Notes: generated by a model from the letters alone, not told the origin. A DNA stretch of 64,000 nt from Candidatus Chryseobacterium colombiense (GCA_029203185.1 CP119310.1:3106001-3170000), one strand, 5' to 3'; counted from the first letter of the stretch, positions 55,801 to 63,675 are shown. Translations and numbers: made by a program.

Positions 55801-57400
55801 CAACTCCATTTTTCCAATGAATTATATCATTTGTAGATTCTATTCTAAAAGTTGGCAGTGATGTATTACCTGCATAAATTGTATCAGTTGATGCTGACAT
55901 AATTTGATCTCCAGCAAGACCTGCATATCCAAAATAAGGAGATTTGAAAAATGGAGCTGTTAATGCTCCAGTCATAGTATCACCTGACTTATTCACATAA
56001 TTTCCTAATTGTGATGACAGAGCAAAATCAGATATTAATTTACTTCCTCCACCACCTAGCAAAATCCAATTATCATCATAACCATCTTTAATGAAAGCAG
56101 CAGCTTTAATTTGTCTATACCCTGAATTAGGATCAAGAAAATGATAACCATCCTCTTTAAATTTAAGTTGTCCTGCTACTACACCAGATTTATTAAATGT
56201 TACCGCAGGATTTGAACCATCAATACTAACGATTCTTAATGTGTTATTACCATAATTATTCCCACCCGAAGTAATAAAGTTTTTGAATCCGGTAATATCT
56301 TGTCCAGTTGTCTTATCAACAAAATCTGATATAAGTTTATGCCCTCCTCCTCCTGTTAGTACATACGAATCTGATGAACCATCTTTATTAAATCCTTTTG
56401 CAGTCAAGTAAATATAGTCTGAATCACTAATATTTCTAAAAGAAAATTGATTTGGATCTCTCAAACTTATCGTTCCTGCATGGCTTCCAGGTTGATGAAA
56501 TGCTATTGTTGGATAAGCACCTATTGTTTGATTACCATTAACCATAATGGCTGCTCCTGTATAAGTATTATTAGTAGCCCCATTAAATGTTTTTCTAGCT
56601 TCAACAGTTTGTTCAGTATTTATAGTAACATAATTCGTAAGATCAACAGTTTCTGATAACTTATCCCATCCAGGAGTTCCTGTATTATTTAGATTAAGTA
56701 CCCAGACATAATTAGCTCCTGTATCTAATATATTCCATACGTCGCCTTCTGTATTTCCAGTAGTTGGTAATGAAGCAAAATTAGCTACAGAACCTTTAGG
56801 TCTATATACCGCAGAAAGTTTAGCATCTACTTCAGCTTTATTATATGTCTCTGATTTAGTATAATAGTTTGTTAAAGTACTATTTAGAGCAGGTTGTGAA
56901 GTGAAATTATCCGCTACAAATTTTTTTTGTACATAATGCTCATCACTTGTTGGAGGGATGTAATGGTCTCCTTTTAGACCGGATGTATCAAGAATGGCAG
57001 AAAATTGTTCATCTGATATTGTTGCTGATATTTCTATACCATTATCATAATGTATATGGATAGAAGAAGAGCTATTTTCTGAGCTGTTATGTGATTTGGC
57101 AAGTATACTATCATCTTCTTGAATCGCTAAAACAGCTTCAGAGGTATCAGGAGTATTTGAAACAAATCCAACACTTCCGTCTTCACTTGGATCTACTTCT
57201 ATATTTTTGGTTAAAGGTTTGCCTTCTTCTGTTCCTGTTAATGGAATGTAAGATGGTGTTTTTAGATCACCATTAGCATCAATAGCATAGTCTTTATAAG
57301 TAGCTGCACCTGGTGCAGCTACTTGGTAAATAACATTGTTTTCTCTTTTGTCGGGAGGTGGTAATGCGTTTACTCTTATAATTTTTCCTATATCGGACAT
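52856..57400 (-). CDS. Large phage-tail-fibre-like protein
   Basis: Protein of 1514 residues. After the 47-residue N-terminal module come tail-fibre elements: YYTKSETYNKAEVDAKLSAV then RPKGSVANFASLPTTGNTEG (about 185-225), repeated YVTINTEQTV/YVTINTPQAI units, WHGGNFNPADYVPISGNVD near 990, and SKSDLGLSNVDNTSDGTKNV near 1255. The middle is repetitive and Asn/Ser/Gly rich, as in receptor-binding fibres. No S74-type chaperone domain was seen at the end. No phage structural genes lie nearby. It probably binds a surface target, cell or host. Confidence 0.75.
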   Translation of the reverse strand: MSDIGKIIRVNALPPPDKRENNVIYQVAAPGAATYKDYAIDANGDLKTPSYIPLTGTEEGKPLTKNIEVDPSEDGSVGFVSNTPDTSEAVLAIQEDDSILAKSHNSSENSSSSIHIHYDNGIEISATISDEQFSAILDTSGLKGDHYIPPTSDEHYVQKKFVADNFTSQPALNSTLTNYYTKSETYNKAEVDAKLSAVYRPKGSVANFASLPTTGNTEGDVWNILDTGANYVWVLNLNNTGTPGWDKLSETVDLTNYVTINTEQTVEARKTFNGATNNTYTGAAIMVNGNQTIGAYPTIAFHQPGSHAGTISLRDPNQFSFRNISDSDYIYLTAKGFNKDGSSDSYVLTGGGGHKLISDFVDKTTGQDITGFKNFITSGGNNYGNNTLRIVSIDGSNPAVTFNKSGVVAGQLKFKEDGYHFLDPNSGYRQIKAAAFIKDGYDDNWILLGGGGSKLISDFALSSQLGNYVNKSGDTMTGALTAPFFKSPYFGYAGLAGDQIMSASTDTIYAGNTSLPTFRIESTNDIIHWKNGVGPGTIWTTHNFNPTNYVTINTPQAIIADKYFSQTAKLTIYGNESSNQNNTQSFNTTSGNGNIVSGWVNTFYNSCWKYGTVRGGDSSSSDVKFGFDFSTDGGITYNRMFDIDGNTGLVRANSISAKGGTDKLIYDNIENYGSPIKINANASLGIQLQANGSTIFEVRPTHVESNKNLYITNDYVIYTTTSNSNYWSIAYTDGLVNRSNGFQSNIDANNLGSQKSEIISLELGNGTGNTNFPNNSGYGNFLKMSSRAFTSEFFHETNGSLSHRNWYFSGGGNPTDIPFRQLWDNVNLPNPASQSDLGSYQTLSTDQNISASKSYYSTTPFTFKNINYKSWVFHKPSSNNLIFAPSLSNNADDFDWANQIEFTDSGNIITKAFTASSAVWSNTFNSGILAGNTFIATNSTEIYFGNNALNSVYYQTHTSHYFMVNGVNVGSFSSSGLGVNGALSVNGNNVWHGGNFNPADYVPISGNVDIFSTKRFTGISTEWILDADATTNARGFLQSMGSGFFTGTVNDKDYGIYRNGVQKMLIQDSTIAFNSNVILGTNNLSTTGVISAFEFNGNIFSSNGITGNQVFNANNVNVLVFGNDDIPNVYYTTLGNHTFINNGITRVVITNSGLSVSGALAVNGSNAITEAQRGIANGFAPLGSDAKISSAYLPSYVDDVLEFANLASFPATGESGKIYVAIDTNLTYRWGGSSYIQISSGAVQSINGQTGVVNLSKSDLGLSNVDNTSDGTKNVLASTKWTTPRTLSYIGDVTGSASVDGSGNVGIAMTLANSGVSAGTYNNVNVDAKGRVLSGNNVNYATESYVTDLLQQNYFNQAASDERFVNTEGDETINGNKTFSSSPSIPAATSGDHAVNLEQLAANLAHVVNDNDDFKFLEVYKLIDSNPIDLDDTSIKKYNIIFDGSSNGSVNITHLRDNQYYQFSNVSGSGADLRVGVEGYGMIDVVSSGKTAVYMSWGGGKLLKISENANVSII

Positions 57401-57420
57401 TGTTTTTTTATTTTTTTTAG

Positions 57421-60400
57421 TTAAACCCAGTTTCCTGTAATGACACTCTCGCTATTTTGAGATTGTATGCCCAGAAGATTCTCGTTTTTTTCAAAATTGA
57501 ATTTGGTCTCGGTAATGACTTCAGACGGAACTTCAAAATCATCAGGATTTTCGGTTGTAAATGGTAGTGCATGAGCGACTTTCAATCCGATACTTTCTGC
57601 CTGAAGGATATTCAATGTGGTAGGGAGTCTTGTTAACCAAGCTTTTCCTTGTTTTTCTCCTTTTGGCTGTTTCATTTCATCAACAATTGACAGGTAAAGT
57701 TCATCACCGATTACAGGGACTTCGCCGCCATTCCAGATTTTTCCGGTCGCTAAATAGAATTGTACAACATCTTCAAATCCAGGACGAACCGTTACGATCA
57801 CTCTTGCCATTCCACTTTGTAGAAAAGCTCGGAATAAAGGATCTGTATTTTCAGACAGATAAAGGTCTGCCCAGTTTTGCTTATTTCCCCAATAATAAGG
57901 ATATAGATAATAAGAAAGATTATCCCATTCAAAAGCTTGTTCCATAAATTTTACGAAAGCTGTATACTTATCTAATTTTGAAGAAAGAGTTGTTTCATAA
58001 TCTTTAAAAGTACTTCCTTGGGTCAATCCGGATAAACCATAACCATGTGTAGAATCTGTTGCTCTGTCTGCCATATAGGAAATACAGTTTTTACGCAATA
58101 CAGTATTTTCAATCTGTCTGTAGAAATTAGGATTTGAATCTTTTATTTCCACTGCCTTGCTTTGCTCTTCTGCAAGTTTGTTATTGTAATCTACTAAAGC
58201 TTCTTCATAAGCATCAATGATGGCCTTAAAGGCTTTTTGCTGCCAAGCAACTTTAGCTTCTTGGGTAAGTTCACAATAAATAGAAATGTTAATATATGAA
58301 GTATAATAGCTGGATGAATATGCAGTAATAGGGATACTTTTTCTAAATTCCTGGGTAAAAGAAGTATATCCTTGTCCTTCATATCTTCCTCCGTTTTGCA
58401 TCCCTCCAAAAGAAACAAAAATAACATCTCCTGCACTTGCCGTTAATCCTCTTCCATTATTAAGGTTTTCCATTCCCGAAAGCCATGCTTTTGCTTTTTT
58501 TGCGGCATAACCGTCAGGAATTGTTAAATTATCTTTATCACTAAAAAATAGAGCTTTAGGATCCGCTCCACTAAAAGATAATCCTTTACCTAAAGTAATA
58601 CTGCTGTCCGGTTTTTGATCTATTTCAACATTATATTTACTTGACCAGTATTTTAGTTTTGTTTCATCAGTTAAATCACCATAATTTGCAACTTGCATAT
58701 TTCCGACTGCTCTTGGGTCTTCGGGCTTAATTAATGAAGTCTGAGAGGCCCTTTTATCTGTTGTCATTCCCAAGGTATGAAGCTTAGCAGGCTCCGGAAT
58801 CATAAATTCAAACATCATTCGTTTACCATAGTTATAAATTTGATTTTTCATCAATTTATCAACCCATCGGTAAACACCTACTACATGTTTATCTCCTTTT
58901 CTATTATCAAATCCATGAGAATTATTCTCTTCAAATTCATCAATAATTTTTTCGATTCTTTCTTCATGTATTTTAGTTACAATCCTGTCCATGGCTCTGG
59001 AGGTAATATCCTGAGCTTGTGTTACCGCCTGTCTTGTGCTTTCTTCTTTTGAGTTGTGAGTGGCATAGTTTGCAGCAATTCCAGTAGTAAAGCTTCCGTT
59101 TTCTCCAGGTGTTTTCCATGAAGCATCGAAATGAGTACTTAGATTCATATCTCTGGCTTCTTGTGCTATTTTCGAAATCTCACTCTGCATTTCATAACGA
59201 TTGGCAGTCGTTGTATCAGTAAGTTGCTCTTTTTCTGTATCTGTAGATGAGGTTGTGGTATTTTCGCTCCTTCTTAGTCTTCTGGTAGACTTTTCACGAT
59301 ATTCTCTCGCCATTACGTTTTCAATGTTTGCAACTTCACCCTCTACATAAGCATGAGTACTTTGCTCAACTTTCAAATAATCTGCAACCCCAATATTTTT
59401 GAATCCAAATCCTGATGGAATAAAGCTATTTTCTTCATCAACAGCTACTGGTGGTTCTCCCTCTTTAACTTCAAGTTCAAACGCGCCTGAGCTACATGCT
59501 CTTGCTTGAATTCCTGGCACCAGAATTTCCGTGCTTCTCCCGTTAGAAAAAACAATTTTTACTCTCAAAGTAGCATCCTGAATACTGTAAAAATCTACTC
59601 CTGGGTAATGCATATCACTCAAGAAAATGGTATTTCCCGTTCTTGATTTCACAAAGTAATCACTATCAATACTTGTCGTCGAATTCTTGGGAATCAAATT
59701 ATAAGAAATATAGCTCACATCCCATGATGAATCAGGAACAGTTAAAGCCAAATCTTGAGTATATGCTTTATAAACAAATTTAGGACAAACCTGATAGGTA
59801 AAAGGAACAGAAACTGTTCTTGCGACGGGAACAATTATACCGCCAATACTTGTGTAAGTTTCTTCACTTCCTTGCGTATTTTCAAGAATGATATTATTAA
59901 GCTTTTCTACAGCTTCATTGATTGCTGAAGTGATTTCTGCAAATGTATTTCTGCCTTCCAATGATGTTTCAAGATCGGCAATATCTTGTTCCGAAGAACG
60001 TTCGATGCTTGTTTCAGTTCGGTCAAATTTATGACCTAAAACATCAAGTAATGCTTCAAGATTTTCCTGTTTTAATGAACTAACTAAAGATGATGCAGCT
60101 ATTTCATCTCTGAAATTAAATTCAAAAGTTGGAAGTTTAGGAAACGGAATTTGTTTCGGTTTTTGGCAGGGATCTTCCGGATTATATTCAGTTCCGGGAG
60201 ATCTTACTCCACAATATTCAGTCCTTGCTGCTTCAACAGATTCATTATATTCCTGAATAAGAGGTTCTATTCTTGTCTGATGAGCTTCATTTTGAGTTTT
60301 ATACTCTGCTTGATATTCTTTATGATATTGTTTTTGAACAATAGAAAGATTTTTATTCAAGCTCTCGATTCTGCTAAGTTTTGTTTTCGCTGCAGAAATT

Positions 60401-61062
60401 GCCTGTTGCTGTTTCATTTCCTCTGTCGGAAAACTTTCTTTTACTGCACTGTCAGCAACTCTTGAAGCGATTTGAGATAAAGAAGAACTTGCATCTACCA
60501 TTAGCTCTTTTGGAAGGACTACTCTTGCCGTTACTGCCAATTTGAAATCTTCTTCATTAGTTGCGGATAAAGTATGCATAGCCAATAGCATTTGCATAAT
60601 AACTTCCTTGATGTAAAAATCTTTTTGTGTAACAACCTGGTAAATTAAGTTATTCCATAACTGAGTGAACTCAGGAAGCGCATAAACAGGAGGAAATATT
60701 TCCTCTCTCTTAGTAACAAATTCTGTATAAGTGGAGGTACTTTTATGTCTGGCTAACCATGTTGCGAAATTATAAAGATCACCAAAGTCATTTTTCAGAT
60801 AATTGACATCATTAATACATTCAGAAGTCACTTTGTAATCTGCTGCATATCTCTTTAAAAGATCTTTTTTGGTTCCGGTTCCTGTCGTAACGGGGATATA
60901 AAAATGGTTATCCGCTTTTAAAACATCCGGAATTAAAATAAACCTTTTGTCTTGATCTTTGTCATCAGAAAGTTGAGGACTTCTCAAACTTACAAATCTG
61001 AAAAGCGTTTGTGTTGGTGTGTTTTCTGCAATTGGCATTGCAGGAGTTTCGTTTTCTGCCAT
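57421..61062 (-). CDS. Large protein of unknown family upstream of the fibre-like gene
   Basis: Protein of 1213 residues, no signal peptide. The N-terminal 200 residues are helical; about 215-285 is a charged coiled coil (SRIESLNKNLSIVQKQYHKE); about 430-560 looks beta-rich (ILVPGIQARACSSGAFELEV). Then a block at about 575-600 (VANIENVMAREYREKSTRRL), a long Thr/Glu-rich helical part, and a Trp/Tyr-rich block near 725-750 (VYRWVDKLMKNQIYNYGKRM). I recognise no named domain. It is the first gene of the fibre-toxin group and lies 20 nt upstream of the fibre-like gene, so it is probably structural or assembly-related. Confidence 0.6.
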   Translation of the reverse strand: MAENETPAMPIAENTPTQTLFRFVSLRSPQLSDDKDQDKRFILIPDVLKADNHFYIPVTTGTGTKKDLLKRYAADYKVTSECINDVNYLKNDFGDLYNFATWLARHKSTSTYTEFVTKREEIFPPVYALPEFTQLWNNLIYQVVTQKDFYIKEVIMQMLLAMHTLSATNEEDFKLAVTARVVLPKELMVDASSSLSQIASRVADSAVKESFPTEEMKQQQAISAAKTKLSRIESLNKNLSIVQKQYHKEYQAEYKTQNEAHQTRIEPLIQEYNESVEAARTEYCGVRSPGTEYNPEDPCQKPKQIPFPKLPTFEFNFRDEIAASSLVSSLKQENLEALLDVLGHKFDRTETSIERSSEQDIADLETSLEGRNTFAEITSAINEAVEKLNNIILENTQGSEETYTSIGGIIVPVARTVSVPFTYQVCPKFVYKAYTQDLALTVPDSSWDVSYISYNLIPKNSTTSIDSDYFVKSRTGNTIFLSDMHYPGVDFYSIQDATLRVKIVFSNGRSTEILVPGIQARACSSGAFELEVKEGEPPVAVDEENSFIPSGFGFKNIGVADYLKVEQSTHAYVEGEVANIENVMAREYREKSTRRLRRSENTTTSSTDTEKEQLTDTTTANRYEMQSEISKIAQEARDMNLSTHFDASWKTPGENGSFTTGIAANYATHNSKEESTRQAVTQAQDITSRAMDRIVTKIHEERIEKIIDEFEENNSHGFDNRKGDKHVVGVYRWVDKLMKNQIYNYGKRMMFEFMIPEPAKLHTLGMTTDKRASQTSLIKPEDPRAVGNMQVANYGDLTDETKLKYWSSKYNVEIDQKPDSSITLGKGLSFSGADPKALFFSDKDNLTIPDGYAAKKAKAWLSGMENLNNGRGLTASAGDVIFVSFGGMQNGGRYEGQGYTSFTQEFRKSIPITAYSSSYYTSYINISIYCELTQEAKVAWQQKAFKAIIDAYEEALVDYNNKLAEEQSKAVEIKDSNPNFYRQIENTVLRKNCISYMADRATDSTHGYGLSGLTQGSTFKDYETTLSSKLDKYTAFVKFMEQAFEWDNLSYYLYPYYWGNKQNWADLYLSENTDPLFRAFLQSGMARVIVTVRPGFEDVVQFYLATGKIWNGGEVPVIGDELYLSIVDEMKQPKGEKQGKAWLTRLPTTLNILQAESIGLKVAHALPFTTENPDDFEVPSEVITETKFNFEKNENLLGIQSQNSESVITGNWV

Positions 61063-61198
61063 TTTGTAATTTTTTGGTTATAAAAGTTAATATTGAAGCT
61101 TATTTCCATTAAGAAGCTCCTGTTGTTAGTGGTTTCAGGCAAAGTGTTTCACCTTTTGTTTACATTTTTGTTTCATGGTATTCTGTTTTTTAGTTTGA

Positions 61199-61335
61199 TT
61201 TTTAAGCACAGTTCTAGCTGTCCAACATGGTGTGAATGGTGAATTCAAAGGGTGTTTGAAATGTTTATTGAATGGATTGGTGTGTTATGTGAGTATAGAA
61301 GAAATCGTTGGAAGTTTCTGAACTGTGCTAAAAAA
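61199..61335. repeat. Long inverted repeat between the 81-aa gene and the 1213-aa gene
   Basis: Arms TTTTTAAGCACAGTTC (61199-61214) and GAACTGTGCTAAAAAA (61320-61335) flank about 105 bp; inner CCAAC and GTTGG also pair. No ORF is inside. It fills most of the 278-bp gap before the large operon and could be a leader RNA structure or the ends of a small inserted element. Apart from this the gap (61063-61340) holds nothing recognisable. Confidence 0.65.
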
Positions 61336-61340
61336 CAAGA

Positions 61341-61586
61341 TTAATACATATCTTCTTCAAGAATATCTTTCTCAAAATCTTCCCGGAAAAAATTTTCGAG
61401 GTCATTAAGATAATTGTCGTAATCGATCTCAATATTTTCAATATCGCTCCATTCTATTGTATAAATACTTTCATTGAAAGAGGTTTGCGAATTGGATTTT
61501 GATATTTCCATGCCTTGTTGTTTGAGTTTTTCATTAAGGTTTGAACAGAATTTTGGCTGTTCATCATTAGGGAATGTTGAATTCAA
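61341..61586 (-). CDS. Small acidic hypothetical protein
   Basis: Protein of up to 81 residues, very acidic in its second half (ESIYTIEWSDIENIEIDYDN, then NFFREDFEKDILEEDMY). The longest frame starts with TTG at 61586, about 50 nt after a good promoter; the first ATG (61511) would give about 56 residues. No family was recognised. It is the first frame after WYL-box promoter 2 and could head the transcript of the fibre-toxin genes. Confidence 0.5.
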   Translation of the reverse strand: MNSTFPNDEQPKFCSNLNEKLKQQGMEISKSNSQTSFNESIYTIEWSDIENIEIDYDNYLNDLENFFREDFEKDILEEDMY

Positions 61587-61638
61587 AAAGTTATGTTTTA
61601 GTTTTTAGTAATGAATTTTTGTGTTTTTATTTATACTT

Positions 61639-61673
61639 CAAAAGTAGGGGTGGAAGGCGACAAAACTTGACGT
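61639..61673 (-). promoter_or_regulatory. WYL-box promoter 2, upstream of the small acidic gene and fibre-toxin group
   Basis: Box 61657-61673 (plus-strand GCGACAAAACTTGACGT, arms CGACA/TGACG with one mismatch), then 10 nt and TACTTTTG at 61639-61646 on the minus strand. Confidence 0.75.
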
Positions 61674-61734
61674 GTCTAAAAAATTTTATGAGAAATAATT
61701 ATCTTTTTTTTAAGTGTTTCTAAATCAGAATGAA

Positions 61735-61777
61735 AATATAAGCTACTATAATAAGTATAATCAAAATAGCTTATATT
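61735..61777 (-). terminator. Hairpin terminator after the patatin gene
   Basis: Perfect 11-bp A+T-rich arms AATATAAGCTA / TAGCTTATATT with a 21-nt loop, followed by TTTTC on the minus strand. Confidence 0.55.
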
Positions 61778-61799
61778 AGTAATTTATAAGTTAAAAAGC

Positions 61800-62837
61800 T
61801 TATATTTTGTTTTTAATCAGTTTTTGGACAATTTGATTCAGTATTTCCTTGTTATCATCAATATACTGCAGTCCAGCCTGTACCAGATTCTCAATATTTG
61901 ATCTTTTTACATTGTCCATTGCTGGAGAAGCATTTTTTAGCGAAGGATTTAGTCGGTAATAATTTTTTTGGTTTCTTATTCCCAAAGTCTGGAACATTTG
62001 ACAAAGCTGATAATCTACAGTTTCAGCATTTGCCGACATTAAAATATCAATAATAGGATTTACCCAGCCGATTTTACCAGCTTTTTGCAGCTTTTTAAAA
62101 GAATAGGATTTCGCTTCAATTCCGGTTCCGATCGAAACAATAATCATATCATTTACGCTTGGATGATTGGCTTTCTGATGGTTTTTCAATACTTCGGCAA
62201 AAGGAATTTTTCTGGCTTCGGCATAAGCACAAAGTGAAGGATTATTGGCAAACATTCCACCATCAATTAAACTGAAGATTTGTCCGTACATTGATCTGAT
62301 CTGAACCGGTGTAAAATAAGTTGGTGCAGCAGAAGTGGCCCTGCAAACATCTTTCACATAAAAATTATCAGTGCTTAAATGAGCATTCCATGAGTTGAAT
62401 AATTTGGCTCTTCTGTTTTCGATGTCATAGCTGGTTATCAAGCATGGTTTTATGAGTTCCTTAAGCTCTAAATTTCCGAAAAAGTCATTTAGATTATTTT
62501 CAAGGGCTTCCTGTGAGATTTTTTCATTCAGCAACCCGAAAGGATTCACCAGACGCTCCCAGAAAGATACCTGAAATATATCTCCCCCTTTTTCGGCATA
62601 TAATTCCAATCCTTTTTGGATAGAATATTTTGCCTTCCGGTGTTCATCGGGACATAGAATAATAGACGCAATCAGCCCCCCTGTGCTGCTTCCCGCAACA
62701 AGGTCGAAATAATCGCCAAGTTTTGCAGCAGGATGGTCATGCAACTGCAGCTGCTCTTCCATATAACGCAGAATAATACAAGTGATAATTCCTCTGATTC
62801 CGCCACCGTCTAAAGAAAGAATGGTTGTCTTTTTCAT
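61800..62837 (-). CDS. Patatin-like phospholipase
   Basis: Lipid acyl hydrolase of 345 residues without signal peptide. The oxyanion loop is LDGGGIRGIITCI near residue 10, the nucleophile is in VAGSSTGGLIAS (GxSxG, about residue 52) and the catalytic Asp in SLIDGGMFANNPSLCAYA. It resembles CapV-like and toxin-associated patatins that attack membrane phospholipids. It has its own WYL-box promoter, separate from M15 and from the fibre genes. A role in membrane lysis or as a toxin is inferred. Confidence 0.9.
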   Translation of the reverse strand: MKKTTILSLDGGGIRGIITCIILRYMEEQLQLHDHPAAKLGDYFDLVAGSSTGGLIASIILCPDEHRKAKYSIQKGLELYAEKGGDIFQVSFWERLVNPFGLLNEKISQEALENNLNDFFGNLELKELIKPCLITSYDIENRRAKLFNSWNAHLSTDNFYVKDVCRATSAAPTYFTPVQIRSMYGQIFSLIDGGMFANNPSLCAYAEARKIPFAEVLKNHQKANHPSVNDMIIVSIGTGIEAKSYSFKKLQKAGKIGWVNPIIDILMSANAETVDYQLCQMFQTLGIRNQKNYYRLNPSLKNASPAMDNVKRSNIENLVQAGLQYIDDNKEILNQIVQKLIKNKI

Positions 62838-62884
62838 ATGATTTTTTGTTTTTTCCCAGAACTACTTTATTCCTTTAGGCAAGT

Positions 62885-62920
62885 AAAACCAATAATTTTT
62901 GAGAAATAATTATTGGTTTT
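62885..62920 (-). promoter_or_regulatory. Hairpin in the patatin leader
   Basis: Perfect 13-bp arms AAAACCAATAATT / AATTATTGGTTTT with a 10-nt loop lie between the WYL-box promoter and the patatin start. Followed by TTTTAC on the minus strand, so it could act as an attenuator or as the terminator of the upstream M15 transcript. Confidence 0.5.
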
Positions 62921-62960
62921 AACTTATTATAAAAGATATTTTAGTTGTTTTTCTATATAG

Positions 62961-62995
62961 TAAAAATAGTTCGGGAAGGCGACAGAACGTGTCGT
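62961..62995 (-). promoter_or_regulatory. WYL-box promoter 3, upstream of the patatin gene
   Basis: Box 62979-62995 (plus-strand GCGACAGAACGTGTCGT, perfect arms CGACA/TGTCG), then 10 nt and TATTTTTA at 62961-62968 on the minus strand (one mismatch to TAnnTTTG). Confidence 0.72.
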
Positions 62996-63023
62996 ATTAA
63001 AATAATTTTAAATAAAAATCAGC

Positions 63024-63524
63024 CTAAAAAATCACATAATTTTCTTTATCACGGGGCATTTTAATCAACGTTCTCCAGCTCGTTTTCACCAGACCTTTCT
63101 GGGTTGGAATATTCTTCTTTTCAAAATGGGGAAGATCTTTAAAAGTCTTCCAGTTTCCGCCCCAGTCCCAGCCGTGTTTTGCGAAAATTTTCACACACTC
63201 GTACCAATCGGCAACCTGGTCATTATCCCAGTCTTTTACGGTGTCCCAGCTTGCTATTTTTCCGTCAATGATCAGACAGATATCAACAGCAAGTCCATAA
63301 TTATGTATGCTTTGTCCGGCTTTGGCATTGGTTACTTTTTTTCCTGAAGTAATTCTTCCGATGGCATACAGTTTTTCCTGTTCTTCAAAGCTTCTTAAGC
63401 CTTGTGTAATTCTTACTTTGGCTCTCCCGGTTAAGACTTCATCACACTCTTTAATAATCTGTTTCACTTCCTCTCTTACGAAGGGATGAAGTTTTTCAAT
63501 TCTCTGTATCGTTATTTTATCCAT
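63024..63524 (-). CDS. M15 family D-Ala/L-Ala-D-Glu peptidase, endolysin-like
   Basis: Peptidoglycan peptidase of 166 residues. Zinc residues are in QSIHNYGLAVDICLII (SxHxxGxAxD motif, about residues 72-80) and in KDLPHFEKK near the C-terminus. It has no signal peptide and is as short as phage endolysins and CwlK-type LD-endopeptidases, so it needs help to reach the wall. It carries its own WYL-box promoter and lies at the outer end of the island. A role in lysis or in release of toxin is inferred. Confidence 0.9.
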   Translation of the reverse strand: MDKITIQRIEKLHPFVREEVKQIIKECDEVLTGRAKVRITQGLRSFEEQEKLYAIGRITSGKKVTNAKAGQSIHNYGLAVDICLIIDGKIASWDTVKDWDNDQVADWYECVKIFAKHGWDWGGNWKTFKDLPHFEKKNIPTQKGLVKTSWRTLIKMPRDKENYVIF

Positions 63525-63553
63525 AATATCAACTTTTTAGCGTTTTTAGAAAC

Positions 63554-63588
63554 CAAAATTAAGCCTGCATAGCGACAAAACTTGACGT
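63554..63588 (-). promoter_or_regulatory. WYL-box promoter 4, upstream of the M15 peptidase gene
   Basis: Box 63572-63588 (plus-strand GCGACAAAACTTGACGT), then 10 nt and TAATTTTG at 63554-63561 on the minus strand, 29 nt upstream of the M15 start. The same box faces umuC on the other side. Confidence 0.75.
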
Positions 63589-63675
63589 ATTTTAAATAAA
63601 TTAATGTTGTGTAAATCAGTTCTTTAATTTAGTTTTAAAATTTTAAATAATTACAATTTTCTATTTTAAAAATCA

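Noticed and set aside
47901..63524. Complete prophage, tailocin or contractile injection system
   Set aside because: No capsid, terminase, portal, sheath, tube, baseplate or ATPase gene could be found; only fibre-like, lysis-like and toxin-like genes are present.
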